A DNA stretch of 64,000 nucleotides. It comes from Paenibacillus auburnensis (GTDB lineage: Bacteria > Bacillota > Bacilli > Paenibacillales > Paenibacillaceae). The stretch spans positions 1-64,000 of the forward strand of contig NZ_CAKMMG010000002.1 of NCBI RefSeq assembly GCF_927798115.1, written 5' to 3'. Under the pieces are notes generated by a model that was given only the letters and a program-made list of their open reading frames with translations, made no database searches and was not told where the DNA came from. Every line of letters begins with the position of its first letter. Position 1 is the stretch's first letter. Below, one piece after another: positions 18,117 through 27,005 of the stretch. A program made the position numbers and the translations under genes.

Positions 18117-19316
18117 CTAGTCCAGCAGCGTTGGCGAGAAGTCTTCTTGCCAAGGCAGCCCGTGTTTGTTAAGTGCATCCATGAACGGATCCGGATCGAA
18201 CTCTTCGATGTTGTGTACGCCCGGTTTGTTCCAGATACCCTTGATAATCATCATAGCCCCGATCATGGCAGGAACGCCGGTTGTGTAGGAAATGGCCTGG
18301 GAGCCCACTTCTCTGTAGCATTCTTCGTGATCGCAGACATTGTATACATAATAGGTTTTCGGCTGGCCGTCTTTAGTACCTTGAATGATACAGCCAATGT
18401 TCGTTTTACCCTTGGTTCTTGGTCCGAGGGAAGCAGGGTCAGGCAGAATTGCCTTCAGGAACTGCAAAGGAATAATCTCTTTGCCTTCATACATAATCGG
18501 CTCGATTGAAGTCATGCCGACATTCTCCAGCACCTTCAGGTGAGTCAGGTAGTTCTGCGAGAAGGTCATCCAGAAGCGGATTTTCTTTATGCCTTTAATA
18601 TTCTTGGCCAGGGACTCCAGCTCTTCATGATACAGCAGGTAAATATCCTTAGGGCCGATCTCCGGGAGATCATAGACTTTCTTCTCGGACAGCGGAGCCG
18701 TTTCAATCCACTCGCCGTTCTCAAAGTAGCGTCCGTTCGCGGTAATTTCGCGGATATTGATTTCCGGATTGAAGTTGGTAGCAAACGGGTAACCGTGGTC
18801 GCCGGCGTTCGCATCAACGATATCAATCGTGTGAATTTCATCAAAGTAATGTTTTTGCGCATAAGCGGTGAACACACCGGTTACGCCCGGGTCAAAGCCG
18901 CTGCCGAGCAGCGCCGTAATTCCGGCCTTCTCGAATCTTTCCTTGTACGCCCACTGCCAGGAATACTCAAATTTCGCGGTATCCTGCGGTTCGTAGTTAG
19001 CTGTATCTACATAATGCACTCCGGTAGCCAGGCAAGCATCCATGATCGTCAGATCCTGGTATGGGAGAGCCACATTAATCACGACATCCGGCTGGAAGCT
19101 CTTGATTAGTTCAATAACCTCTTCCGTGTTGTCCGCATCAAGCTGAGCCGTAGAAATCTTCGTCTGGCCGCCATCCAGTTTCTCCTTAAGAGCATCGCAT
19201 TTCGCGACCGTACGGCTGGCAATACAGATTTCTTCGAATACATCCGGGTTCTGGCAGCATTTATGAACAACAACGCTTGCTACACCGCCAGCGCCAATAA
19301 TTAACGCTTTTCCCAC
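18117..19316 (-). CDS. Carboxynorspermidine/carboxyspermidine synthase
   Basis: NADPH-dependent reductase of the saccharopine-dehydrogenase family. It joins aspartate semialdehyde to a diamine, the step before NspC. 399 residues with an N-terminal Rossmann motif GAGGVASVVVHK, the mid-protein GSGFDPGVTGVFTAYA region and the DANAGDHGYPFATNF stretch typical of this subfamily. GTG start with AGGGGG 9 bases upstream. It forms a two-gene operon with nspC. Together the pair is the alternative, S-adenosylmethionine-independent route to spermidine or norspermidine. Confidence 0.9.
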   Translation of the reverse strand: MGKALIIGAGGVASVVVHKCCQNPDVFEEICIASRTVAKCDALKEKLDGGQTKISTAQLDADNTEEVIELIKSFQPDVVINVALPYQDLTIMDACLATGVHYVDTANYEPQDTAKFEYSWQWAYKERFEKAGITALLGSGFDPGVTGVFTAYAQKHYFDEIHTIDIVDANAGDHGYPFATNFNPEINIREITANGRYFENGEWIETAPLSEKKVYDLPEIGPKDIYLLYHEELESLAKNIKGIKKIRFWMTFSQNYLTHLKVLENVGMTSIEPIMYEGKEIIPLQFLKAILPDPASLGPRTKGKTNIGCIIQGTKDGQPKTYYVYNVCDHEECYREVGSQAISYTTGVPAMIGAMMIIKGIWNKPGVHNIEEFDPDPFMDALNKHGLPWQEDFSPTLLD

Positions 19317-19445
19317 AATTAATAACCCCCTAAATTTCTTAAGTTATTAGTTATTAGCCTTGCTGCTCTGGATTCGTTTCGTTGTCAGTCGTTTCGTTTC
19401 ATCAAGCTTGGGCAGGCTACATCCTATGAAAAATCAACAAGGCTG

Positions 19446-19474
19446 ATTATACATAAAGCACAACAATAAATCAA
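19446..19474 (-). promoter_or_regulatory. Sigma-A promoter of the polyamine operon
   Basis: Minus strand TTGATT, 17 bases, TATAAT: a near-consensus promoter. The transcript would carry a leader of about 120 bases. Within it are two direct copies of CGTTTCGTT (plus-strand 19375-19383 and 19390-19398) and a TTATTAG doublet nearer the start codon. Confidence 0.7.
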
Positions 19475-19843
19475 TAAAAAGCGACAAAAATTGATACTTA
19501 GTCTGTAAAATCTTCGGTTTTTCCTGTTAATACTCTTGAACGCATGTAAATACACTGTATTGCTGCGTTTTTCTTGTCTTTCCCGAAGAAACATTACCAA
19601 ATAGACCGGCTACTTGAAACGTAAATTCCCATAAGAAGGACAACTAGACTATTGTATCACAGCAGCGCCTTTCTTCATACGTATTATTTGAAATCAATGA
19701 ACAGGCTCACCTCCGGAAAATTGGCGCACTATGTATTCTTACCCGTTTTCGCCTGCCGGCTAACTGCTTAAGGGGCCGCCGCTGCGGATACAATTAGTTG
19801 TAGTATGTGTAGCAGCCGGAATCCAATACCTCAATAATGCACA
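19475..19843. other. Intergenic region without a recognisable gene
   Basis: About 370 bases between the polyamine promoter and the exporter terminator. On the minus strand CTGTGATACAAT (near 19650) repeats the extended -10 seen before dgk, so a second, distal promoter for the polyamine operon is possible. No credible coding frame was seen. Confidence 0.4.
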
Positions 19844-19896
19844 CTATAAAAGAAAGAAAAGAGCTTAAGGCGGCTGATCATCCGGCACCTTAAGCT
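19844..19896 (-). terminator. Intrinsic terminator of the ABC exporter operon
   Basis: AGCTTAAGG (19862-19870) pairs with CCTTAAGCT (19888-19896). On the minus strand it is followed by a pyrimidine-rich CTTTTCTTTCTTTT tail. Confidence 0.75.
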
Positions 19897-19913
19897 TCTG
19901 TTCCCTATTCATT

Positions 19914-21065
19914 CTATACAAAATTACGTGTATCATTGTTCCGTCCGAACATGTAGCTGGCAATCAGGAAAAATACAGCCGCGAAGGCCAGCAGGACGGC
20001 CAGATTGAAGCCGATGCTGGTCAGACTATCTCCAGACTGCAGCTTGGTGATCGACTGGAGCACCCAGCTCTGCGGCAGGAAATCGGCGATCCGGCGGATC
20101 GGTTCAGGCATGATGCCGATGGGGAAAAAGCAGCCGGACAGCAGGCAGGTCGGAGTTACGATCAGATTCTGCAGCGCTCCTGCGGAAGCAGTGTTTTTGG
20201 AAAAGGAAACCACTGTAAGCGAAAGGCTGACCGAAACCAAAGCGAATAAAACCATCAAGCCTAACATTTCAGCGATCGGGATACCCGGGTCAAGGCCGAA
20301 AACAACCCGCATGCAGAACAGTGTCACTACGATTTGCGCCAGCATAATGCACAAATTCACTATAATATTGGACAGTACATAGGTTCTGGCGCTTACAGGT
20401 GAGGATAACACCCGGAAATAAGTGCGGTTCTCCCGGTTTTTGAGAATCAGCTCTGAAAGGTTGATCGCTGAAGTCATCATGAACATAATGAGAAAGCCGA
20501 TGGACTGATAGGACATATTTTTAGTATTGCCTTTATCTTGAACCGATTGCCATGTAAGCTTGAACTCTGCGCCCTTGTAGCCGTTGTACAGCTTGTTAAA
20601 CTTGACGCTATCCCCCGCACTGATGGTACCTATAGCCGCCACATTGTCAATGTAACCTTTCAGCATGGACTTGATATAGGCAGTCACCTGCATCCCTTTT
20701 ACGGACTGGATGACGATATGACCGGGCTTGCCTGCCTGCACGCTCTGTGAAAATCCGGTTTCCAATACAATCCCGCTGTCCAGCTCACTGGCAGCCAGCT
20801 GCTCCCGCAGCTCACTCTCCGTAACCTCCACAAGCGTCAAATGATCCAGCCCTTTTATGAACTCTACTGTTCCAGAAGCAATGGTCTGTTTCCCGTCTAA
20901 ATTAACTATACCGACACGTAGCGGGGCTGTTCCTGTGGAGCTGTAGAGCAGCGTGGAAAATAGGATCCCGGCAACAGGAAGACCAAAATACAGAAGTAAA
21001 GCAGATCGTTTACGCAATGTGGTCCTCAGCTGTGCAATAACCAAAAACCATAAATCCTTCCACAT
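19914..21065 (-). CDS. ABC-2 type exporter permease (LnrN-like)
   Basis: A 383-residue membrane subunit of an ABC exporter. One N-terminal helix (about 23-45) is followed by a large extracytoplasmic domain (about 45-180). Five or so helices fill the C-terminal half, with LSGCFFPIGIMPEPIRRIADFLP typical of the ABC-2 permease family. ATG has GGGAGG 7 bases upstream and overlaps the stop of the preceding permease (TAATG). Last gene of the ATPase-permease-permease set. By order and pairing with the kinase/regulator genes it corresponds to LnrN (YfiN) of the Bacillus linearmycin-resistance system. The substrate here is not shown by the sequence. Confidence 0.85.
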   Translation of the reverse strand: MWKDLWFLVIAQLRTTLRKRSALLLYFGLPVAGILFSTLLYSSTGTAPLRVGIVNLDGKQTIASGTVEFIKGLDHLTLVEVTESELREQLAASELDSGIVLETGFSQSVQAGKPGHIVIQSVKGMQVTAYIKSMLKGYIDNVAAIGTISAGDSVKFNKLYNGYKGAEFKLTWQSVQDKGNTKNMSYQSIGFLIMFMMTSAINLSELILKNRENRTYFRVLSSPVSARTYVLSNIIVNLCIMLAQIVVTLFCMRVVFGLDPGIPIAEMLGLMVLFALVSVSLSLTVVSFSKNTASAGALQNLIVTPTCLLSGCFFPIGIMPEPIRRIADFLPQSWVLQSITKLQSGDSLTSIGFNLAVLLAFAAVFFLIASYMFGRNNDTRNFV

Positions 21066-22186
21066 TATATTCCCTCCCTTCTGCTCATCATAACTGCCGC
21101 TGTTATCAGCAGCACTGCACCCAGCACCAGATTCAGCCCCATTGCCTGCCAGGCCGCCGAGGTGCTTCCGCTATAGATCAGCTCTGTCAGCGCATGATTG
21201 GCCCAGCGGATCGGGGACAGCTTCACAGCCAGGTCCATCGCCCCTCCGCCGGAATCCGTTACAGGAAAATAAGCGCCACCGAAAAAGGAGGCCAGCTGCA
21301 CAAAGATCAGCAGAACGCTGCGCGATGCAGCCCCTTGGAGCAGGTAGCTGACCGCGAGACCGAAGCTGACTGCCATTATCACCTCTGAAAGCAGCACGCC
21401 CCCCACCATTACCGGATATTCGCCCCAGTATGCTTTAAATACAAGCTTGCTGAAGAGGACCAGGATTAGAATACAGAGCATATTAATCACAATGCTGCCA
21501 AGCACCTTACCGGCAAAAATCTCACTTTTCCTTGCCGGAGAAGCCACCAGCCGGGTATCCGTCCCCTGCACAATCTCACTGCGGATCAGTCTCCCTGCGG
21601 CCATCGCGCCCCACATACCGAGCATTACAGTCATTGCCAGTGCGTAATAGTCTGTAGAGCCTGGCCTCCGGTCCGCGATAACTGAAGTTTCTTTGATGTA
21701 ATCCGTACCGGTGCTGCCTGAGAAGATCAGACCCACCTGATCCGCGTCTGTCCCTAAGACTGTACTGGCCGCATTATACTTATCTGTAAATCCGCTCAGC
21801 ATACCCTGCACAATATTGCTCTCCACGGCAGAATGATCATTCCCGTAGAGCTTAAGGCCTTGATTGGTAACCTCCACGTAGGCGGTATAGCGGTTCTGCT
21901 GCACTTCATCCGGCCCGTTTTGGGTGGATGTTATATTTTCGAAACGGATGCCGGACTGTTCCACGCCTTTTTCAAACTCCTGAAAGGCCTGTGCCAACAT
22001 CCCTTCGCTGGAATCCTTGACGAGCACTGTAATTCCTTCAATACTTGTATCGCTGCTAAATGCATTACTTAGGGTTAAACCCAATATGAGCATCAGAACG
22101 ATTGGAAAGACGAGAATGAACATGAGTGAGCGTCTGTCCCGGAAATCATGCTTGATCTCTTTTAAAGCTATAGATAGGATATTCAC
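21065..22186 (-). CDS. ABC-2 type exporter permease (LnrM-like)
   Basis: A 373-residue permease with the same layout as its neighbour. A helix at about 20-42 is followed by an extracytoplasmic domain of about 130 residues, then five to six helices from residue 180 on, including SFFGGAYFPVTDSGG in the conserved last-loop position. GTG start with AGGAGG 7 bases upstream. It overlaps the next permease gene by one base, so the two are coupled and probably form a heterodimer with the ATPase encoded 30 bases upstream. Confidence 0.85.
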   Translation of the reverse strand: MNILSIALKEIKHDFRDRRSLMFILVFPIVLMLILGLTLSNAFSSDTSIEGITVLVKDSSEGMLAQAFQEFEKGVEQSGIRFENITSTQNGPDEVQQNRYTAYVEVTNQGLKLYGNDHSAVESNIVQGMLSGFTDKYNAASTVLGTDADQVGLIFSGSTGTDYIKETSVIADRRPGSTDYYALAMTVMLGMWGAMAAGRLIRSEIVQGTDTRLVASPARKSEIFAGKVLGSIVINMLCILILVLFSKLVFKAYWGEYPVMVGGVLLSEVIMAVSFGLAVSYLLQGAASRSVLLIFVQLASFFGGAYFPVTDSGGGAMDLAVKLSPIRWANHALTELIYSGSTSAAWQAMGLNLVLGAVLLITAAVMMSRREGI

Positions 22187-22216
22187 ATTTCGGCCTCCTT
22201 TCTTTTCTCACAGATC

Positions 22217-23176
22217 TTATTGATCCCGTAATTTACGGCCGGTAAGGGTCAGGAATACGGTTTCCAGGGTGGGCTCCAGTTCCTCGACAGCGCGGATTTC
22301 TAGCCCCAGCGAGAGCAACTGCTTCAGGATAAGATTCAGGTTATCTACAGCAACATCACTCTGAATGCGCAGCATATTCTCCTCCTGCACTACTGCCCTT
22401 ACCCCTGGAATTGCCTTTAGATGACCATCCGTTTCCCCGCCGCCGGATTTCAGTTCAATGCGGACTTCCTTCACATCGGTAATCGATGCCTTCAACTGTT
22501 CCTTAGTTCCTTCAGCGATGATTTTGCCATGGTCAACAATGGCCACCCGAGAGCAGATCTCCTCGACTTCTTCCATATAATGACTCGTATAAATTATGGT
22601 ACAGCCTGACTCGTTAAGCTTGCGGACGGAAGCCAGAATATAATTGCGGGACTGCGGGTCGATTCCTACCGTTGGCTCATCCATAATGATCAGCTTCGGC
22701 TTATGAGCAATGGCACAGGCAATATTCAGCCGCCGTTTCATGCCGCCCGAGAAGTTTTTCGGATAGCTTTTCTGCTTGTCGCTTAATCCGACAAACTCCA
22801 GCGCCTCAAGGGTCCGGTCTTTAAGCAGGGAACCGCGCAGTCCGTACAATCCGGCAAAAAAACTTACATTCTCATACGCAGTCATATCCTCGTATATAGC
22901 CAGCTCCTGAGGTACGATACCCAGATTAAGCTTGGCGAACCGCCGTTCCTTGGCAATATCCCGCTCCAGAATGCGGATCTCACCACTGGTAGGCCGCAGC
23001 AGCGAAGAGACCATGTTAATGGTTGTGCTTTTGCCCGCCCCATTTGCTCCGAGGAACCCGAAAATCTCACCTTCCCGGATCGAGAGCGATATCTTATCCA
23101 CAGCTGTGAAATCCCCGAATTTTTTGCTGAGTCCCGTTATCTCTAGTACGTTCATTTTCCGTTCACTCGCTTTCAT
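22217..23176 (-). CDS. ABC exporter ATPase (LnrL-like)
   Basis: A 319-residue cytoplasmic ATPase that energises the two permeases encoded downstream. Walker A GANGAGKST (about 43-51), Q-loop VPQE, signature FSGGMKRRLNIA, Walker B LIIMDEPTVGID and the switch histidine in YTSHYMEE are all present. The C-terminal 90 residues form the regulatory extension common in drug-exporter ATPases. Start is uncertain: the first ATG (23176) and a second seven codons later (MNVLEI) both lack a strong ribosome binding site. Confidence 0.9.
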   Translation of the reverse strand: MKASERKMNVLEITGLSKKFGDFTAVDKISLSIREGEIFGFLGANGAGKSTTINMVSSLLRPTSGEIRILERDIAKERRFAKLNLGIVPQELAIYEDMTAYENVSFFAGLYGLRGSLLKDRTLEALEFVGLSDKQKSYPKNFSGGMKRRLNIACAIAHKPKLIIMDEPTVGIDPQSRNYILASVRKLNESGCTIIYTSHYMEEVEEICSRVAIVDHGKIIAEGTKEQLKASITDVKEVRIELKSGGGETDGHLKAIPGVRAVVQEENMLRIQSDVAVDNLNLILKQLLSLGLEIRAVEELEPTLETVFLTLTGRKLRDQ

Positions 23177-23201
23177 CTAGCTTTGATAAATCAATTGTAT
23201 G

Positions 23202-23242
23202 AAAAAAGGATGAACCCATGCCAGTGCATAAGTTCACCCTTT
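23202..23242 (-). terminator. Terminator between the two-component genes and the exporter genes
   Basis: AAAGGATGAAC pairs with GTTCACCCTTT, and the minus strand continues into TTTTTTC. It ends the regulator-kinase transcript. Read-through could let the exporter be partly co-expressed. Confidence 0.8.
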
Positions 23243-23263
23243 GGGGGCATAGAATCTCATATT

Positions 23264-24409
23264 TTACTCATGGGCTGACTGTTGAGAAGGATGAGATTCC
23301 TCACTTCCCGCATAAGGAATCAGTGTTGTTACCGTGAAACCCGCTGATCCGTCGGCAGTTACCGTTCCGTTCACCGCAGCGGTGCGCTCCTCCATCCCCA
23401 GCAGACCGAGCCCTTTTACCACTTTACGGCTTCCTTGTCCATCATCAGCCACTACAGCTTTGATGAACCTGTTCAGCACTCTGACCTCCACGTGAATCGC
23501 TGTGGCCTCCGCATATTTAGCGGCATTGGTCAAGGACTCGGTTACATTGTCATGGATAATCTTCCAGTGTAGCGGTGAGATAATCTCCATATTCCCTTCG
23601 TGCACTACACTGGTCCGAATGCCGGACTTGGCAGAAAAGGATTCTACCATTGCCTTCAACCGGCTGTAACCGAGCTGTTCAATCAGCGGCTTCGTATTCT
23701 TGAGCGTCAGCCGGATCTGCTCGATGCCTTCTTTGGAAATGCCGATCGCATTCTGCAGCAGCGCTCCGGCCTGCTCAGCACCGGGAGGAAGCAGCCGCTT
23801 CGCTGCCTCCATCTGAATCAGCGCCCCGGTCATTGCATGTCCAATTCCATCATGAATCTCCTGCGACAGCCGGTTGCGCTCCGTTAGCTGCGCCATGTAT
23901 TCTGAGGTGCGCAGGTAATCCTGGTTCTCGTCCAGCTGCTTCGCCAGCCTTTGCGCATCCGCCCGCAGCTGCTCCATCCGTTCCTCCTGAATGATAATTC
24001 TGCTGATTCCCATGCTGATCATCGAATAATTGAAGAAGATGAACACTGTCACAAAGGCATACTGGACCAGCAGGGGGTGCAGCTGCATGAAGGCCAGCGG
24101 CAGCAGAGCCAGCAGCAGGGCTGCCCGTTTCTGACGATAAAAGGAAGCCCATTCATAGATGCCAATCGGGAGCAGCAGCGCAAATTCCGGATGGGCATAC
24201 ACGGCACAAACCGCTGCATACACCACCACAATCACCAGTAAGCCCTGCTTGATCCGGCGCTTATTAACGATATATAGAATCAGATTTAAGGCCACATATA
24301 TCAGAATCAGCAATACCAGTACACGGGCCGGCTCGGCCGGACTGAAATAGGCCAGGGCAATGATGTACAGCAGCAGAATTATTTTGGAGCCAATCATCCA
24401 GCGTTCCAT
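23264..24409 (-). CDS. Sensor histidine kinase, HisKA_3 type (LnrJ-like)
   Basis: A 381-residue kinase with about five or six closely spaced hydrophobic segments in residues 5-150 and almost no extracytoplasmic loops, as in intramembrane-sensing kinases. A coiled segment leads to the HisKA_3 box RNRLSQEIHDGIGHAMTGAL, with phospho-acceptor H in EIHDGIGH. A compact HATPase follows (DDGQGSRKVVKGLGLLGM). Together with the NarL-type regulator just upstream and the ATPase-permease-permease genes downstream, it matches the LnrJK-LnrLMN (YfiJKLMN) arrangement. Here the regulator gene comes first. The likely cue is a membrane-active compound (inference). Confidence 0.88.
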   Translation of the reverse strand: MERWMIGSKIILLLYIIALAYFSPAEPARVLVLLILIYVALNLILYIVNKRRIKQGLLVIVVVYAAVCAVYAHPEFALLLPIGIYEWASFYRQKRAALLLALLPLAFMQLHPLLVQYAFVTVFIFFNYSMISMGISRIIIQEERMEQLRADAQRLAKQLDENQDYLRTSEYMAQLTERNRLSQEIHDGIGHAMTGALIQMEAAKRLLPPGAEQAGALLQNAIGISKEGIEQIRLTLKNTKPLIEQLGYSRLKAMVESFSAKSGIRTSVVHEGNMEIISPLHWKIIHDNVTESLTNAAKYAEATAIHVEVRVLNRFIKAVVADDGQGSRKVVKGLGLLGMEERTAAVNGTVTADGSAGFTVTTLIPYAGSEESHPSQQSAHE

Positions 24410-24430
24410 GTCGGGCAGTTCATCCTTCCC

Positions 24431-25075
24431 TTAGCGGACTTTGCCCGTTAAATAGTAGATTGCGATCTGGGTCCGGTGCTCAAGTGCGGTTTTGCTTAAG
24501 ATCGAGGTGATATAATTGGCCGTTGTACCCTCGGAAATGAATAATTCCCCGGAAATCTCCTTATTGGAATACCCTTTGGCGACAAGTGCCATTACTTCGA
24601 GCTCGCGCTCCGTGAATGGTGAGCGGTCAATCGGACTGGAGGCCGGAACTGCCGATGCCCCGTCCATCGTCGATTTCAGCTTATCCAGCGCAACATCCTG
24701 AAGCACGTAATGGCCGCTATGGACACTTTTGATTGCATCGCGGATACGCTCCGGATCATTGTTCTTCAGCAGGTAGCCACCAGCACCGTAACGGATCGCA
24801 TCCAATATGTATTCATCATCATCAAAGGTGGTCAGAATCAGCGGCCTTGTCTTCGTTTCCTCCACAAGCCGCCTTGTCGCTTCAACCCCGTTCATTTTCG
24901 GCATGCGGACATCCAGCAAGGCTACATCAACCTCATGCGTTAAGCAATAATCAACCGCTTCAAGCCCGTCATCCGCGGTAGCCACCACTTCAAAATCCTC
25001 AAATGAATGTAAAATGATTCGCATTCCTTCACGTATAAACGAATTATCATCTGCCACGAGTACTCTGATTTTCAA
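24431..25075 (-). CDS. NarL-family response regulator (LnrK-like)
   Basis: About 214 residues. REC domain begins KIRVLVADDNSFIREGM, with the phospho-acceptor in VALLDVRMPKMNG. The LuxR-type HTH is near the C-terminus (FTERELEVMALVAKGYSNKEISGELF). I placed the start at a TTG ending at 25075, with AAAGGGG 9 bases upstream. The longer ATG reading (to 25129) adds 18 acidic residues and no ribosome binding site. The stop is 21 bases before the kinase gene. It should activate the exporter operon when phosphorylated. Confidence 0.88.
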   Translation of the reverse strand: MKIRVLVADDNSFIREGMRIILHSFEDFEVVATADDGLEAVDYCLTHEVDVALLDVRMPKMNGVEATRRLVEETKTRPLILTTFDDDEYILDAIRYGAGGYLLKNNDPERIRDAIKSVHSGHYVLQDVALDKLKSTMDGASAVPASSPIDRSPFTERELEVMALVAKGYSNKEISGELFISEGTTANYITSILSKTALEHRTQIAIYYLTGKVR

Positions 25076-25130
25076 ATCGGCACGCCCCTTTAATCCAGCT
25101 TCAGCTTCATTATACTCATAGGCAGACACA

Positions 25131-25153
25131 GAAAAAACGGCATTGCTGCCGTT
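25131..25153 (-). terminator. Intrinsic terminator of the siderophore locus
   Basis: AACGGC-loop-GCCGTT hairpin followed on the minus strand by TTTTTTC, about 30 bases after the esterase stop. Confidence 0.75.
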
Positions 25154-25184
25154 TCTGCAAAGTTTTTTATTATGGCCGCCGGAT

Positions 25185-25919
25185 TCACCCGAACATCCAT
25201 TTCAGCGCTGCCGGAAACTGCCGGCTGAAGAATGCCCTGTCATGGGTCCCCTCCGGACTCGTCTCAAACCTTAACAGCCGTTCATCAAAACCCTGATCCT
25301 GAAGGATGGTATGCGCCTGCCGGGTTAACGGGACCATTTGCCTTTGGATATTCGTCTTATACAGACCCTCCAGCTCTCCCACATACATATAGATCCGCTG
25401 GTCCGGCCGGTCCGCGGCCTGCTGCCGCATGTATTCTACAAGGCCCGGATACCAGAAGGAAGCAGAGATCAGACCGATTCTCCCGAAAATATCGGGATAG
25501 AGATATGAGGCGTATAGGGAGATCATCCCGCCGAAAGAGCTGCCGCAAATGCCTGTGTGCTCAGGGCCCGGCAGCGTAAGGTAGCCGCTGTCGATGCAGG
25601 GCTTGATGCTGTGGACCAGCTCACTGAGATATTCTCCGCCGCCGCCTCCAAAGTCCCGCCAGCCGGTCATCAGCGCCGGGGAAGACCAAGGCGTATAATC
25701 ATGGTTCCTGTCATGCGGACTGATGCCGACTAAGATCAGCTCCGGAAGCTCCTTGGCAATGATTAAATGCTCCAAGTAATTGAAGTTATCCTCCAGCATT
25801 TCTCCATCATCCTGAAGATAGACTACCGGGTACCGCCTGCCGATTTGACCGTAAGACATAGGCGTATAGATTCCCAGTCTTCGTCCGTTAAATTCTTTGC
25901 GTCTATAGGTTCCTTCCAT
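25185..25919 (-). CDS. Siderophore esterase (BesA/YbbA-like alpha/beta hydrolase)
   Basis: A 244-residue hydrolase of the putative esterase/Fes family. The nucleophile serine is in GICGSSFGGMISLYA (GxSxG), the catalytic histidine in SPEGTHDRAFF, and YPVVYLQDDGEM opens the fold. Relatives hydrolyse the ester backbone of imported ferric catecholate siderophores to free the iron. No signal peptide, so cytosolic. GGAG is 8 bases before the ATG. It is the last gene after two FecCD permeases. The equivalent Bacillus operon (feuABC-ybbA) also ends with such an esterase. Confidence 0.85.
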   Translation of the reverse strand: MEGTYRRKEFNGRRLGIYTPMSYGQIGRRYPVVYLQDDGEMLEDNFNYLEHLIIAKELPELILVGISPHDRNHDYTPWSSPALMTGWRDFGGGGGEYLSELVHSIKPCIDSGYLTLPGPEHTGICGSSFGGMISLYASYLYPDIFGRIGLISASFWYPGLVEYMRQQAADRPDQRIYMYVGELEGLYKTNIQRQMVPLTRQAHTILQDQGFDERLLRFETSPEGTHDRAFFSRQFPAALKWMFG

Positions 25920-25961
25920 TTATCTCTCTCCCCTCCGCCTCCACCGGTCATGCTGGAGTCA

Positions 25962-27005
25962 TCATCGTACCCGTGTCTTAAACAGCAGAAATATGAAATA
26001 AGGCACACCAATAATCGAAACCACAATCCCCACCGGCAGCTCCGCAGGTGCAAACACGGTTTTCCCGATAAAGTCAGCAATGATGACCATCAGCATGCCG
26101 ATAACGCCGCATAAGGGAACGATATATCTGTAAGTATTGCCAATCAGGCGTCTGGCGATATGTGGGGCAATCAGCCCGACAAACCCGATGCTGCCTGACA
26201 CAGATACGCAGGCACTGACCAGCCCGACGCAGCACAGCAGCAGAATCTGTCTTTCTCTGCCAACAGCGACGCCAATTCCCTTCACACTTACTTCATGGAG
26301 CTGCATCAGATCGAGTACAGCTGCACGCCTCCAGATGACCGGGGTCAGGATTACCAGCCAGGGAAGAGTGGACAATACCTGCCGCCAGTTCGCATTGTAC
26401 ACACTGCCGGCCAGCCAGACGGTAGCCGCTTCGAAGTTTTGCGCGTCCATTTTCAGTGAGACGTACAGTGTGACCGCCCCGAAACCGGAGGCAAGCGCGA
26501 TGCCCACCAGAATCAGCTGCTGGGGATGAAATTCGCCATGCTGTCTCGCAAAGGTAAACAGCATGACAACCGCCACCAGGCCGCCGATGAATCCGAACAT
26601 CGGCATTGACATCACCGACAGCCAAGCCGGAGCCTTCATTGTGCCCGCCGTCAGGAACATGAACAGTACGACGAATGCTCCTGCTGCGGCATGAATCCCC
26701 AGAATCCCGGGGTCGGCCAGTGAATTGCGGGAGATGCCCTGCAGCACCGCCCCGGCGATGCCGAGTCCAAAGCCGACGAGTGCCCCAAGTACGATACGCG
26801 GCAGCCGGAAATCAAAGATGACCAGATCATAATCCTCCACCGGATGAATCCGCAGCAGCGTGCGGAGCACATCCTTCGGGGACAGATCGAACGTTCCGTT
26901 GGTCAGGCTGACATATATTCCGGCCAGTGATAACAGACAGAAAAGCAGAAACAACGTCCAGAAGGTTCTCTGCTTCGGTTTGGGTGATAAAGAAAGCTTG
27001 CTCAT
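25962..27005 (-). CDS. Iron-siderophore ABC transporter permease (FecCD family), second subunit
   Basis: A 347-residue inner-membrane permease with about nine or ten helices. It has the family motifs RLPRIVLGALVGFGLGIAGA near the N-terminus and GFVGLIAPHIARRLIG near the C-terminus. It pairs with the permease encoded just upstream (ATGA overlap, 27002-27005) to form the channel. AGGAGG is 9 bases before the ATG. No binding protein or ATPase gene is adjacent. Confidence 0.92.
   Translation of the reverse strand: MSKLSLSPKPKQRTFWTLFLLFCLLSLAGIYVSLTNGTFDLSPKDVLRTLLRIHPVEDYDLVIFDFRLPRIVLGALVGFGLGIAGAVLQGISRNSLADPGILGIHAAAGAFVVLFMFLTAGTMKAPAWLSVMSMPMFGFIGGLVAVVMLFTFARQHGEFHPQQLILVGIALASGFGAVTLYVSLKMDAQNFEAATVWLAGSVYNANWRQVLSTLPWLVILTPVIWRRAAVLDLMQLHEVSVKGIGVAVGRERQILLLCCVGLVSACVSVSGSIGFVGLIAPHIARRLIGNTYRYIVPLCGVIGMLMVIIADFIGKTVFAPAELPVGIVVSIIGVPYFIFLLFKTRVR

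Noticed and set aside
19375..19398. CGTTTCGTT pair as iterons or an origin
   Set aside because: Only two copies, no AT-rich unwinding region or replication gene nearby.
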